Made by a program: the position numbers and the translations under genes. The notes under the pieces are model-generated. The model was not told the DNA's origin and did no database searches. It saw only the letters and a program-made list of their open reading frames with translations. A stretch of 64,000 nt of DNA from Mycolicibacterium sp. P9-64 (GTDB taxonomy: Bacteria > Actinomycetota > Actinomycetes > Mycobacteriales > Mycobacteriaceae). The stretch lies in assembly GCF_008329605.1 (NCBI RefSeq), contig NZ_NPKO01000001.1:310001-374000 (forward strand). Reading direction: 5' to 3'. Positions 34,581 to 44,020 of this stretch are shown here, piece by piece. Numbering within the stretch: position 1 is the stretch's first letter; each line of letters starts with the position of its first letter.

Positions 34581-37168
34581 ACGCGGGTGAGGTGGTACTG
34601 CACGGTCTTGGCCGATATGTAGAGCTCAGCCGCTACCTCACGGTTCGAAAGACCCTGGGCGACAAGGTTGGTGACGGCGTCCTCCTGCGGTGTCAGGCTG
34701 ACGTCGTCGCGCGAGCCGCGGACCTGATGCAGCCCACCCGCCTTGAGCTCGCGATCACAGCGCGTCACGTACGTCTGCGCGCCCAGCGACTGGAAGAGCT
34801 CGCGGGCCGTGGTGATCACGGCGTCAGCCTGGCGTCGCTTCCCCGCGCGCCGCAACGTCTGGCCGTACGCAAAGTTGACCCGGGCGGTGTCGTACCGCAG
34901 CGGCAATCCCTGCAACAGTTCCAGCGACGCCTCGAACGACCGGCGCGCTTCGTGGATGTCGCCATTGGCGCCGTGCCAGCGGCCGCGGGCGTAGCCGAGG
35001 CGGGCCTGCGCCGATCGGTGCCCACGAGACTTGGCCCGCTGCTCGTGAGGGCGCAGAAACGTGTCGGCCTCCTCGAGACGGCCGTCGAGAACCAGGGCAT
35101 TGGCGAGGAGATCAGGCCACGGCCAGTAGCCCGGCTCCTGCAGCGACGTTCCAGAGGCGATCCGGGAAAGCGGTGCGGCGACGCGGTGCACCTTGGCGTA
35201 ATCGGCTTCCGCTTCGGCGATTTGCGCTCGCGCCAGCACGGTGGGGATCACCATCATCTCGTAGTCACCGTTGACCGACGTCGCCGTCTGCAGCGCGGAC
35301 GCCGCTGCAGCCCAGTCGCCGCGGAGTGCGCCGATCTGCGCAGCGGTCCACTCCAGCAGCGGTGTGGTCACCACGATCCCGCTCGCCGTGGCCAGGGTGC
35401 GGCCCCGTTCCACGGTACTGACCGCCCGGTCCCACTCGCCGGCCGCGAATTGGACTCTGGCGAGCCAGGCCAACGCCCACAGCGTGATTCGCGTCGATCC
35501 GCCAAGGCTGGCTGTCGCGACGGCACTCTCGAGGCTCGCACGCGCTCCGTCCACGTCGTCGCGGATGAACTGCACCCAGCCCCTCCCCATGACCACGCGC
35601 TGCGCCTGCGCACCGTGAAGCACGCGGCCACGCAGATCGTCGTAGGCCGCGCTGGCGCGGCGGGGCTGGCCCGCCGCCAAAAGTCCGAGGCCGCGGATCG
35701 CGGCCGACTCGATCCCGGCGGGGGAGTCGCTGCTTGCCAGGCTCAGGGCTCGGTCGGCCCAGCTGACCAATTCGTCTCCTCGACAACGGATCAGCAGATG
35801 CAGGACATGGCGCTGTGCCACCAGCGCCGCGGTGTCGGGATCTCGTTCGGCGTTGACGATCTCCCACGCCCTTGCCAACCGCACGTCGGCCTCGGCGGCC
35901 CGTCCGCGCAGGATGGCAAGGTACGCGAGAACGGCATTGCGCAGTGGCGTTTCGCGAAGGCTCTCCACCACAGGCACTTTCGCGGCCGCCGTCACACAAT
36001 CGCCGGCAGCGATGAGTGCATCGACCGAGCGCGTCAGTCGTTCATCGCGTAGGAGCGGGTCACCGGTCAACCTGGCGGCATCGCGGAACAACGTCGCCGC
36101 CTGCGCCCATGCGCCCTCGGCGCCGCGATCGAGAGCCAACTGCGCAACGGTGTCGGCGAGGGCGGAGTCAGGGGTCGGTGTCGCCGCGACCAGATGGCCG
36201 AGCCGTTCTGCTGGGTCGGTCACGATGTCGGCCGCGCGCAGGTGCGCGTCGGCGACCGCTTGCAAGCCCATCAGGTCGATCACGGCAATGCGGGTCGTGG
36301 AATCGCGTATCCGTGGTTCGAACGGTGTGGCCGAGATGGTCAGGCCCGCGGCGGTCGCCGAGTTCAACGCGGGCAACGGATCACCGAGACCCGCCAACGT
36401 GGAGGCGTCGGCGAGGGAGGCCCCCTCTCCGAGAATTGCCAGGGCCTCGACGAGCGCGCGGCCGTCGGGCGCGCAGCCCGCAAGCCGGTCGCGGGTCTCG
36501 GCTTGGACGTGCCGCGGCGCGGGCAGGACGGCGTCGGGTTGCGACAGGATGGAGTCGGCGACCTCGTCGAGCAGGGCGAGGACGTCGTGTGGGTTTCCCG
36601 CGGTGTGCTCGGTGAGCGCACTGACCACCGATGGGTGAAGCGTCTTGCCGCGGGAGGCCGCGAGTGCGCCGACGGCGCGTTCCGATAGCCCTGCGAGGTC
36701 GAGCCTTTCGGTTGCGAGGTCGGCCACTGTGGATGACACCGCGGTCACCGCAAGCACCACCAGGACGGGCAGTTCGCGTTGGTGTCGCACCAGCGTGGAG
36801 AGGGCCTGAATCGACTGGGTGTCGGCGTATTCGGCGTCGTCGACGATCAGCAACCCCCGCCCCGACGCCCGAAGCAGATCGACGAGATGGGCTGCCGCGT
36901 CCACCGGGTCGTCGGGTACGTCGTCCTGCATCATCTGGGCGAGCACGCCGCCAGGGAGATCGGATTCCCACGGCGTCGCGCGGGCCCACATCGCGTCACC
37001 GTGCGCGTCGGCCAGCGCTCGCAGCAGTGTCGTCTTCCCGGCGCCGGGGCCGCCAACGACCGCCACGACCGTGGCGCCGTCGGTGACGGTGCCATGAAGG
37101 CGTTCGGCGAGCCCGGACAGTTCGTCCTCACGCCCGACGCAGCTTGCCGGCCCGATGAGCACCGTCAC
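34526..37168 (-). CDS. large ATP-binding LuxR-type (LAL) regulator, probable BenR-like
   Basis: The protein has 880 residues. The N-terminus is an AAA/STAND ATPase with Walker A V-G-G-P-G-A-G-K-T-T at about 38-47 and Walker B-like LLIVDDAEYAD. A long helical TPR-like middle follows. The C-terminus is a LuxR-type DNA-binding domain (LTPQEDAVTNLVAQGLSNREVAAELYIS). It lies 24 bp downstream of benCD on the same strand, so it is likely the last gene of the ben operon. A LuxR-type BenR next to ben genes is known from Corynebacterium glutamicum, which supports a ben-specific role here; the ligand is not visible. Confidence 0.85.
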   Translation of the reverse strand: MTVLIGPASCVGREDELSGLAERLHGTVTDGATVVAVVGGPGAGKTTLLRALADAHGDAMWARATPWESDLPGGVLAQMMQDDVPDDPVDAAAHLVDLLRASGRGLLIVDDAEYADTQSIQALSTLVRHQRELPVLVVLAVTAVSSTVADLATERLDLAGLSERAVGALAASRGKTLHPSVVSALTEHTAGNPHDVLALLDEVADSILSQPDAVLPAPRHVQAETRDRLAGCAPDGRALVEALAILGEGASLADASTLAGLGDPLPALNSATAAGLTISATPFEPRIRDSTTRIAVIDLMGLQAVADAHLRAADIVTDPAERLGHLVAATPTPDSALADTVAQLALDRGAEGAWAQAATLFRDAARLTGDPLLRDERLTRSVDALIAAGDCVTAAAKVPVVESLRETPLRNAVLAYLAILRGRAAEADVRLARAWEIVNAERDPDTAALVAQRHVLHLLIRCRGDELVSWADRALSLASSDSPAGIESAAIRGLGLLAAGQPRRASAAYDDLRGRVLHGAQAQRVVMGRGWVQFIRDDVDGARASLESAVATASLGGSTRITLWALAWLARVQFAAGEWDRAVSTVERGRTLATASGIVVTTPLLEWTAAQIGALRGDWAAAASALQTATSVNGDYEMMVIPTVLARAQIAEAEADYAKVHRVAAPLSRIASGTSLQEPGYWPWPDLLANALVLDGRLEEADTFLRPHEQRAKSRGHRSAQARLGYARGRWHGANGDIHEARRSFEASLELLQGLPLRYDTARVNFAYGQTLRRAGKRRQADAVITTARELFQSLGAQTYVTRCDRELKAGGLHQVRGSRDDVSLTPQEDAVTNLVAQGLSNREVAAELYISAKTVQYHLTRVYAKLGVRTRSELAALRR

Positions 37169-37192
37169 ATCGTAGTGGCGACGGAGCGTTCG

Positions 37193-39832
37193 TCAGCCCA
37201 TGTCGCCACCGGCGACGGGCAGTATCGTGCCGGTGATGTAGCTCGCTTCGTCGGAGGCGAGGAAGCAGATGGCCGCCGCCTGCTCGTCGAGGGTGCCGTA
37301 CCGCTTCATCAACGACGAACCGATGGTCTGCTCGATGTGCGCGTCGAACCATGCGCGTTCGGTGTCGGTGCCGGGCTCAGGGGTGCCGCGAGAAATCCGT
37401 CTCGCCGGGGCAGCGGTGCCGCCGGGGGCGGTGGCCACGACACGGATGCCGTCGCCTGCATACTCCATCGCCAGCGACGCGGTGATGGCGTTTATGCCGC
37501 CCTTGGCCGCGGAGTACGGGATGCGGTGAATGCCCTTGGTGGCGGCCGAGGACACGTTGACGATGACGCCCTGCCCACGGTCGACCATCGAGGGCAGCGC
37601 TGCGCGGCAGGCGTACAGCGTGGTCATCAGCGACCGGTCGATCTCGGCGCGGATCTCGGCGTCGGTGAACTGGGTGAACGGTTTGAAGTTGATCGCGCCG
37701 CCGACGTTGTTGATCAGGACGTCGATCCGGCCGAAGGTCGAAAGCGCCTGCTGCACCACCGATTCAGCGCCCTGCCAGTGCTCGAGGTCGGCTGTGACGG
37801 CAAGTGCTCTCGAGCCGTGTTCGATCAGCTCGTCGGCGAGTTCCTTGACCAACTCGGAGCGATCTGCGAGCACCAGGGTGCCACCTTCGGCGTTGATGCG
37901 GCGCGCGGTCTGCTCGCCGATGCCCTGGGCGGCGCCCGTGACCACGACGACCCTTCCTGCAAAGCGGCCAGGCGTGATGAAACGCGGGCGGCGGTCGCTG
38001 GCGGCGTCGGTCATGGCGCGGCGCATGGTCTGCTTGGAGCGTCCGGCGTGGGCAATGATGAGTGCTCTTGCCGATTCGCGGTCGCCCGCTTCGAAGGCGT
38101 CGACGATGTCCACGTGATCCCTTGCGCACATCGGGTGACACCACGTCGCGTTGCGCAGCACCTCACTCATGCGGCCCTTGACGCCGAGCGCCTGATACGC
38201 CTGGAGCAGATGGTCGTTGCCGGTGAGCGTGAACAGGTAGTCGTGGAAGGCGGCGTTGGTCTCCGTGTACTGCGCGGCGTCCACGAAGTGATCGTCCTCG
38301 ACGTAGGGCATGGTGGACTCGGCCAGCAGCCGGTACCCCGCTAGCTGCTGGGAGGTGAGCCGGCCCAAGGTCAGTTCCGCCGCGCCGAGTTCGAGGGCCT
38401 TTCGCGCCTCGAACAGGGCGTCGGACGCGTGCACCTCGGGATGCTCCTCGCCGATCTGATACCCATCCTCGGCCACCACGGAGTCGCCTTGCGGTACTGG
38501 AGCCGGCGAGGGATCGATGTGCGGAAAGACGGCTTGTCCGGCCAGATACCGTGCACTGCTGACGATTAGGGTTCCGTCATCGCGATCGAGCGCGTCGGGT
38601 GTGGCCGTTGTCCCCACGGGAATCATCCGCTGCCCGGCGACGGACCTGATCGCGTCGCGATCGTCTGGTCTGGACGCGGAGGACGCACGGGCAGGCAGGT
38701 CCGCGCTCGGCAGCATCTCGCGGCCCGCGATTCCGCGGGCGTCCGCGGAGACCAGCAACGGCCGCTCCGAGGTGGCTTGCGGCATGGCCACCTGCTCGGG
38801 CTTCGCGCCGACGTGGGCCAGTGCGAACTTCTCGTAGTAGAAGCCGGTCGGCTCGATGCCTGCCTGCGTCACGTGGGTGCGAACCGACTCGACCATGGGC
38901 GGTGGTCCGCAGAGGTAGACCGCGACGTCGCCGTCGTACAGGTGCGCCGGCTCGATAAGGCCGGTCACGTAACCCTTGTGTTCGGCCCTGGATCCTGGAT
39001 CGGACACGCAGTGCGCCCAGGTGAATTCGGGTAGCGCAGTGGCGATCTCGGTGATCTGGTCGATCGCCACCAGGTCCTCGTCGGTGCCGACCCCGTAGAT
39101 CAGATGGGTCCGTCGCCGCACGGCGCTCGTCCGCATGGTGCGCAGCATCGAGAGGACGGGCGCCAGTCCGGTGCCGCCCGCCAACAACAACACCGGGCGG
39201 TCGGTCTCGCGGAGGAAGAACGACCCGTTGGGCCCGGTGAAGGAGATCTCGTCTCCGACGGCCGCGCGCTGACTGAGGTAGTCCGACATCACGCCACCGG
39301 GGGTGAGCTTGACCAGGAAGGTGAGTACCTCGTCGCCGGGCGCATTCGAGAACGAGTACGAGCGGGTCTGATCGGTGCCGGGTACCGAGATGTTGACGTA
39401 CTGCCCAGGCAGAAAGGCCAATTGTCCGCGGCTGGGGATCTCGATGCCCAACTCCACCGTGGTGGCGGACAGTCGCCTGAGCTCTGTGAGGGTGCCGGTG
39501 TACGTCGACGCTCGTGTCTTGGCGACGTCGGAGGTGCTGGCGATCTGTAGCACCAGGTCCGAGCGCGGCTTCATGCTGCACGGCAAGACGTACCCTGCGG
39601 CGGCCTCGTCGGCGGCCAGCGCATCGTCGATGTAGGTACCGCCGTCGTAGCTCCCCGATTCGCACAACGCCTTGCAGGTGCCACACGCGCCGTCCCGGCA
39701 ATCGAGGGGGATGTTGATGCGCTGGCGGTATGACGCGTCAGCGACGGTCTGGTCGTCGCGGCACGTGATGAACCGAGTGACACCGTCCTCGAAAGCCAAG
39801 GCGACGGAGAAGGTCTCGGTATCGATGCTCAT
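37193..39832 (-). CDS. benC-benD: three-part fusion: benzoate dioxygenase reductase (BenC), FCD ligand-binding domain, benzoate diol dehydrogenase (BenD)
   Basis: The chain is one uninterrupted 879 residues. Residues 1-345 are BenC: [2Fe-2S] cysteines C45, C50, C53, C85; flavin motif R157-S-Y-S; NAD site GGTGLAP (219-225); CGPPPMV (308-314). Residues about 470-605 are an FCD domain as in GntR regulators (ALFEARKALELGAAEL, NAAFHDYLFTLTGNDHLL, DHVDIVDAFEAGDRESARALIIAHAG), without any winged helix. Residues 615-879 are the SDR BenD: TGAAQGIGE near 632, catalytic Ser in NVSSA, Y773-x3-K777. It would pass electrons from NADH to BenAB and dehydrogenate the cis-diol to catechol. The linker at 345-470 is unassigned. 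Confidence 0.9.
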   Translation of the reverse strand: MSIDTETFSVALAFEDGVTRFITCRDDQTVADASYRQRINIPLDCRDGACGTCKALCESGSYDGGTYIDDALAADEAAAGYVLPCSMKPRSDLVLQIASTSDVAKTRASTYTGTLTELRRLSATTVELGIEIPSRGQLAFLPGQYVNISVPGTDQTRSYSFSNAPGDEVLTFLVKLTPGGVMSDYLSQRAAVGDEISFTGPNGSFFLRETDRPVLLLAGGTGLAPVLSMLRTMRTSAVRRRTHLIYGVGTDEDLVAIDQITEIATALPEFTWAHCVSDPGSRAEHKGYVTGLIEPAHLYDGDVAVYLCGPPPMVESVRTHVTQAGIEPTGFYYEKFALAHVGAKPEQVAMPQATSERPLLVSADARGIAGREMLPSADLPARASSASRPDDRDAIRSVAGQRMIPVGTTATPDALDRDDGTLIVSSARYLAGQAVFPHIDPSPAPVPQGDSVVAEDGYQIGEEHPEVHASDALFEARKALELGAAELTLGRLTSQQLAGYRLLAESTMPYVEDDHFVDAAQYTETNAAFHDYLFTLTGNDHLLQAYQALGVKGRMSEVLRNATWCHPMCARDHVDIVDAFEAGDRESARALIIAHAGRSKQTMRRAMTDAASDRRPRFITPGRFAGRVVVVTGAAQGIGEQTARRINAEGGTLVLADRSELVKELADELIEHGSRALAVTADLEHWQGAESVVQQALSTFGRIDVLINNVGGAINFKPFTQFTDAEIRAEIDRSLMTTLYACRAALPSMVDRGQGVIVNVSSAATKGIHRIPYSAAKGGINAITASLAMEYAGDGIRVVATAPGGTAAPARRISRGTPEPGTDTERAWFDAHIEQTIGSSLMKRYGTLDEQAAAICFLASDEASYITGTILPVAGGDMG

Positions 39833-39841
39833 CGGGTACTC

Positions 39842-40366
39842 CTAGAAGTGGTAGACGTCCACCACGTGGTGGATGTAGTCGTTCTTGAGTACGACGGTCT
39901 TGCGCCGAATCAACGGCTGCTCGCCGCTGAAGTCAATGGTGTAGAACGAGGTCCCGTAGTAGGGATCGATGGTCTTGTAGCGGAAGTACATGGTGTGCCA
40001 GTTGAATCGCACGTCGACCAGGTCCCCGCGGCGCTCGATGACCTCCACGTTGCTGATGTTGTGGCTGGTGCGTGGTTCGGGCAGCGACGTCGCCGATGAC
40101 CGTTCCGTGCGGATCCGGAAGACACGGTCCTCCAAGCCACCCTTGTTCGCGTAGTAGATCAGCGAGATGTCGCGCTGGGGATCCTCGACGAGGGTGTCGT
40201 CGTCGTCCCAGGACGGCATCCAGTAGACGACGTCGTCGGCATAGCACTGCAGCCACTTCTCGAACTCGCGGTCGTCGAGGTAGCGGGCTTCGCGGTAGAG
40301 GAACTGTTCGATGAGGTTCTGGGTGATGAGTGTGACTGGGGCGGTGGAGGTCTCGGTGGTCGTCAT
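39842..40366 (-). CDS. benB: benzoate 1,2-dioxygenase, small (beta) subunit
   Basis: The protein has 174 residues, the usual beta-subunit length, with the NTF2-like fold. Typical blocks are Q-F-L-Y-R-E-A-R-Y-L-D-D, WMPSWDDDDTLVEDPQRDISLIYY, NKGGLEDRVFRIRTERSSA and YGTSFYTIDFSGEQPLIRRKTVVLKNDYI. It forms the alpha3beta3 oxygenase with BenA. Start ATG 40366 lies one base after the benA stop, with AAGGAGAG before it. Confidence 0.93.
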   Translation of the reverse strand: MTTTETSTAPVTLITQNLIEQFLYREARYLDDREFEKWLQCYADDVVYWMPSWDDDDTLVEDPQRDISLIYYANKGGLEDRVFRIRTERSSATSLPEPRTSHNISNVEVIERRGDLVDVRFNWHTMYFRYKTIDPYYGTSFYTIDFSGEQPLIRRKTVVLKNDYIHHVVDVYHF

Positions 40367-40367
40367 G

Positions 40368-41765
40368 TCAGCTCTCCTTGGTCGTCTCGTGAGCCAGCGC
40401 ACGCCGCATGGCGTCCAGCCAGTACCCGTGTTGCACCGGGTAGAGGCCCTCGTCCTCGTTCTTGACGCCGGCCGAGACGACGCCGTCCAGCCCAAGGGAT
40501 CGGGCGACCTCGTCGGGCCCCCTCAACCAGTGCTCGGCGCCGCGGCTCATGTCGTTCCATGGCGCGGCCTCGGCGCGGAAGGTGAGTTGGCAGGAGCGGA
40601 ACTCCTCGAGGTCGTCGGGGGTGGCCATGCCTGAGGCGTTGAAGAAGTCCTCGTATTGGCGAATCCGGTGCGCGCGCGCCTCGTCACTCTCCCCCTTGGG
40701 GGCGATGCAGTAGATGGTGACCTCGGTCTTGTCGGGGGCGATCGGTCGGAAGTGCCGAATCTGTGTCGAGAATTGGTCCATCACATAGACATTGGGGTAG
40801 AGGCACAGGTTGCGAGAGCCCTTGACCATGAATTCGCCCTTGGCGTCGCCGAAGCGTGCCTTGAGGTCGTCGAGCTTGTCCCACAGCGGCCGGTCCTGCG
40901 GGTTGCCAGCCCAGGTCCACAGGCAGAGGTGGCCGTGGGGGAAGGACCAGTAGCCGCCGCCGGACTTGCCCCAGCTACCCGCGTCGAGAGCCTTCGTGTC
41001 GTTCGTCGACTCGCCGGTGCTGCGTCGGCTGGTGGTGGCGGCGTAGTTCCAGTGCGTGGCGGTAACGTGGTAACCGTCAGCGCCGTTCTCCGCCTGGACC
41101 TTCCAATTGCCGTCGTAGGTGTAGGTGGACGCCCCGCGTAGCACCTCAAGCCCGTCGGGAGACTGATCGACGAGCATGTCGATGACCTTGGTCGTGTCGC
41201 CGAGGTGTCCGGCCAGCGGGAGTACGTCGTCGTTGATGCTGCCGAACAGGAAGCCGCGATAGCTGTCGAACCGCGCCACCTTGGTCATGTTGTGGCTGCC
41301 GTCGACGTCGAAGGTGTCGGGATAGCCTGCGCCCTCGGGATCCTTGACCTTGAGCAGCGTGCCGTCGTTGCGGAACGTCCATCCGTGGAAGGGGCACGTC
41401 AGCGTCATCCGATTGTCGGTCTTGCGGCGGCAGATCATGGCGCCGCGATGCGCACAGGCGTTGATCAGGCAGTTGAGGCTTCCGTTCTTGTCGCGGGTGA
41501 TCACGACCGGCTGCCTACCGATGTAGGTGGTGAAGTAGTCGCCGGGATTGGGCACCTGACTTTCGTGGGCCAGGTAGATCCAATTGCCCTCGAAGATGTG
41601 CTTGATCTCCAGCTCGAAGATCTCCTCGTCGGTGAAGATCCGTCGGTTGGCGCGGTAGACGCCGGCTTCGGCGTCGTCGACGACGGCGTCGTCAAGGACT
41701 CTCGCGACACCTGGGCGAGCGAAGCGATGGGAAGAAGTGTGGTTGTCGGTGATCGACGTGGTCAT
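40368..41765 (-). CDS. benA: benzoate 1,2-dioxygenase, large (alpha) subunit
   Basis: This 465-residue Rieske non-haem iron oxygenase has the [2Fe-2S] centre C104-x-H106...C124-x2-H127 (CAHRGAM, CPFHGW). The catalytic iron site has bridging Asp230 and H233, H238 in [15 protein letters not shown]. It inserts O2 into benzoate to give the 1,2-cis-diol. The length and context with benB and benCD favour benzoate over anthranilate or toluate. GGAGG lies 6 nt before the ATG. It is first in the operon and divergent from the LysR-catBAC operon. Confidence 0.94.
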   Translation of the reverse strand: MTTSITDNHTSSHRFARPGVARVLDDAVVDDAEAGVYRANRRIFTDEEIFELEIKHIFEGNWIYLAHESQVPNPGDYFTTYIGRQPVVITRDKNGSLNCLINACAHRGAMICRRKTDNRMTLTCPFHGWTFRNDGTLLKVKDPEGAGYPDTFDVDGSHNMTKVARFDSYRGFLFGSINDDVLPLAGHLGDTTKVIDMLVDQSPDGLEVLRGASTYTYDGNWKVQAENGADGYHVTATHWNYAATTSRRSTGESTNDTKALDAGSWGKSGGGYWSFPHGHLCLWTWAGNPQDRPLWDKLDDLKARFGDAKGEFMVKGSRNLCLYPNVYVMDQFSTQIRHFRPIAPDKTEVTIYCIAPKGESDEARAHRIRQYEDFFNASGMATPDDLEEFRSCQLTFRAEAAPWNDMSRGAEHWLRGPDEVARSLGLDGVVSAGVKNEDEGLYPVQHGYWLDAMRRALAHETTKES

Positions 41766-41822
41766 GTGGGCCTCCAGAAGTGATCGCTGATTGCACTCTG
41801 GCAGCGGGTGGCGCGGGTCACA

Positions 41823-41848
41823 CTAGGCATTTACCTAGTCCTGCCTAG
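41823..41848. promoter_or_regulatory. inverted repeat in the ben/cat divergent promoter region
   Basis: CTAGGCA (41823-41829) and TGCCTAG (41842-41848) are perfect 7-bp arms 12 bp apart, 58 bp upstream of benA and 112 bp upstream of the LysR gene. The size suits a LysR or other dimeric regulator site. An additional palindrome, GATTAATC, lies near 41872. Both operons could be controlled from here. Confidence 0.5.
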
Positions 41849-41959
41849 GCGGTCCATTGATTGATCACATCGATTAATCACATGAATATGAATCCTTGTC
41901 TCCTATGGATCGGGCACCTACCGTCGAACGTGTCGGCCTTCACACGAACGGGGCACACC

Positions 41960-42862
41960 ATGGAGCTGCGTCACCTGCGCTACTTCGCCGCCGTGGCTGA
42001 GACCTGCCACTTCGGTCAGGCGGCCGACCAACTACTCATCGCACAGCCTGCGCTGTCCTACGCCATCCGGCAGCTCGAGGAGGAGCTGGACGTCACCCTC
42101 TTCAACCGGACCACGAGGCAGGTGTCTCTCACGCCGGCCGGCGAATTCCTGAAGCTGGAGACCGCCCGAATCCTGGTAGGCGTCGACGATGCCGAACGCG
42201 GCGTGCGCAGGATCGCCGCTGGCCGCAGTGGGCTGCTCCGCGTGGGGCTCACAGGAACGGCCGCCTTCTCCCATCTGCCTCGCATCGCACGCATCCTGCG
42301 GCAGGAGCTACCCGGTGTGGCGATGGAGATCCAGGCGGACATGCTCACGCCAACCCAGTGCGAGCAACTGCGCTCGGGTGCACTGGACGTGGGAGTGCTG
42401 CGACCACCTGCGGTCGGCGACGGCATCGAACTGCGCACCATCGACACCGAACCGCTCGTCCTCGCGGTGTCGGCCGATCACCGGCTGGCCGCGGAGCCCG
42501 TTGTCTCGCTGACCGATCTACGTAGCGAGTCCTTCGTCGCCTATGCCAGCCGCGATTCGGCGGTGAACGACGCGGTGTTGCGCAGCTGCAAGCGCGCGGG
42601 CTTCGTGCCACACCGCGAACACACCGCGCCCGGCACGGCCGTGTTGCTGGCATTGGTAGCGGCGGGCTTCGGCGTCGCCGTTCTGCCTGCTTCGGTTCGG
42701 GCGCTTCCGTTGCAGGGCGTTGTCTTTCGTCATCTGACCGACGGAGGCAGCATCGAGCTCGCGCTGGCTTGGCGAAGCACGGGCGACAACCCCGTCGTCG
42801 ACGCGGTGGTCAACGTGCTCGCATCCGCTCTGGTACCCACTGTTGTCGAGGAGCTCCTGTGA
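41960..42862 (+). CDS. LysR-family regulator of the ben/cat genes (CatR/BenM-like)
   Basis: This 300-residue regulator starts at ATG 41960 (MELRHLRYFAAVAETCHFGQAADQLLIAQPALSYAIRQLEEELDV) with a LysR effector domain. It is the first gene of a rightward unit: its stop overlaps the catB start (GTGA). It is also divergent from benA, so one intergenic region of 194 bp controls both. The likely effector is cis,cis-muconate and/or benzoate, as for CatM/BenM. The open frame extends 33 codons upstream, but the homology begins at MELRHL. Confidence 0.92.
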   Translation: MELRHLRYFAAVAETCHFGQAADQLLIAQPALSYAIRQLEEELDVTLFNRTTRQVSLTPAGEFLKLETARILVGVDDAERGVRRIAAGRSGLLRVGLTGTAAFSHLPRIARILRQELPGVAMEIQADMLTPTQCEQLRSGALDVGVLRPPAVGDGIELRTIDTEPLVLAVSADHRLAAEPVVSLTDLRSESFVAYASRDSAVNDAVLRSCKRAGFVPHREHTAPGTAVLLALVAAGFGVAVLPASVRALPLQGVVFRHLTDGGSIELALAWRSTGDNPVVDAVVNVLASALVPTVVEELL

Positions 42863-43962
42863 AGATCACTGCCGTCGAGGCGATTCCGTTCGCCATCCCG
42901 TACGCCAAGCCGCTGAAGTTCGCGTCGGGCGAAGTCCACACCGCCGAACACGTGCTGGTCCGCGTTCACACCGACGACGGGATCGTCGGCGTGGCGGAGG
43001 CGCCCCCGCGTCCGTTCACCTACGGCGAGACGCAGACCGGCATCGTCGCGGTCATCGAGCAGATCTTCGCGCCCCAGATGGTGGGCCTGACCCTCGTCGA
43101 ACGTGAAGTGGTCGGTTCGCGATTTGCCAGAACGGTCGGCAACCCCGCGGCGAAGTCCGCGGTGGACATGGCGATGTGGGACGCATTGGGCCGCACGCTC
43201 GAACTGCCCGTCAGCAGCCTGCTCGGCGGATACACCGACCGGATGCGCGTGAGCCACATGCTCGGGTTCGACGAGCCCGCCACAATGGTCGCCGAAGCCG
43301 AGAAGATCCGAGACACCTACGGCATCACCACGTTCAAGGTGAAGGTTGGACGCCACCCCGCAACCTTGGACACTGCCGTCGTGCGGGCCTTGCGCGAACG
43401 CTTCGGCGATTCCGTTGACCTGTACGTCGACGGAAATCGGGGATGGACTCCGGCGGAATCACTTCGGGCAATGCGGGAGATGGCCGACCTCGATCTCCTC
43501 TGCGCCGAGGAGCTGTGCCCAGCCGACGACGTGTTGGGTCGCCGCTGGCTGGTGGAGCAACTCGACGTTCCCTTCATCGCCGACGAATCCGTTCCAACCC
43601 CCGCCGACGTGACAAGAGAGGTGTTGGGCAAGTCCGCCACCGCGATCAGCATCAAGACCGCACGCACCGGATTCACCACCTCCCAACGCGTTCACCACCT
43701 TGCCGAGGGGCTCGGTCTCGAAGTCGTGATGGGCAATCAGATCGACGGCCAACTCGGCACCGCCTGTGCCGTCGCGTTCGGTGCGGCCTACGAGCTCACG
43801 TCGCGACGTGCCGGTGAATTGTCCAACTTCCTCGACATGTCCGACGACCTACTCACCCAGCCCCTCCGCATCCGCGACGGCTTCCTTCGGGTGCCGCCGG
43901 GTTTCGGCCTCGGAGTCGACGTCGACCCCGACAAACTCGCCAGGTACCGGACCGACCACTGA
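42859..43962 (+). CDS. catB: muconate cycloisomerase
   Basis: This 367-residue enolase-superfamily enzyme starts at GTG 42859. The catalytic lysines are in F-K160-V-K162-V, metal ligands in VDGN (Asp191), EE (217/218) and DES (Asp242/Glu243), and the second-side lysine in S-I-K266-T. It converts cis,cis-muconate to muconolactone. The 4-bp overlap with the LysR gene is notable: regulator and enzyme are translated as one unit. Confidence 0.93.
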   Translation: MKITAVEAIPFAIPYAKPLKFASGEVHTAEHVLVRVHTDDGIVGVAEAPPRPFTYGETQTGIVAVIEQIFAPQMVGLTLVEREVVGSRFARTVGNPAAKSAVDMAMWDALGRTLELPVSSLLGGYTDRMRVSHMLGFDEPATMVAEAEKIRDTYGITTFKVKVGRHPATLDTAVVRALRERFGDSVDLYVDGNRGWTPAESLRAMREMADLDLLCAEELCPADDVLGRRWLVEQLDVPFIADESVPTPADVTREVLGKSATAISIKTARTGFTTSQRVHHLAEGLGLEVVMGNQIDGQLGTACAVAFGAAYELTSRRAGELSNFLDMSDDLLTQPLRIRDGFLRVPPGFGLGVDVDPDKLARYRTDH

Positions 43963-44020
43963 ACTTCCCGCGGTCAGCCCCCGCGGAGCCGAAGGATATA
44001 GAGAGAAAAGAGATTTCATC

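Noticed and set aside
36779..38344. 521-codon rightward frame over the LAL regulator and the BenD part of the fusion
   Set aside because: It crosses two well-supported leftward genes and has no domain pattern.
37193..39832. Possibility that the BenC-FCD-BenD fusion is a lost stop or frameshift between separate genes
   Set aside because: The frame is open throughout, the 345-615 region contains an ordered FCD domain rather than intergenic-like sequence, and BenD has no own ribosome site or start in view.
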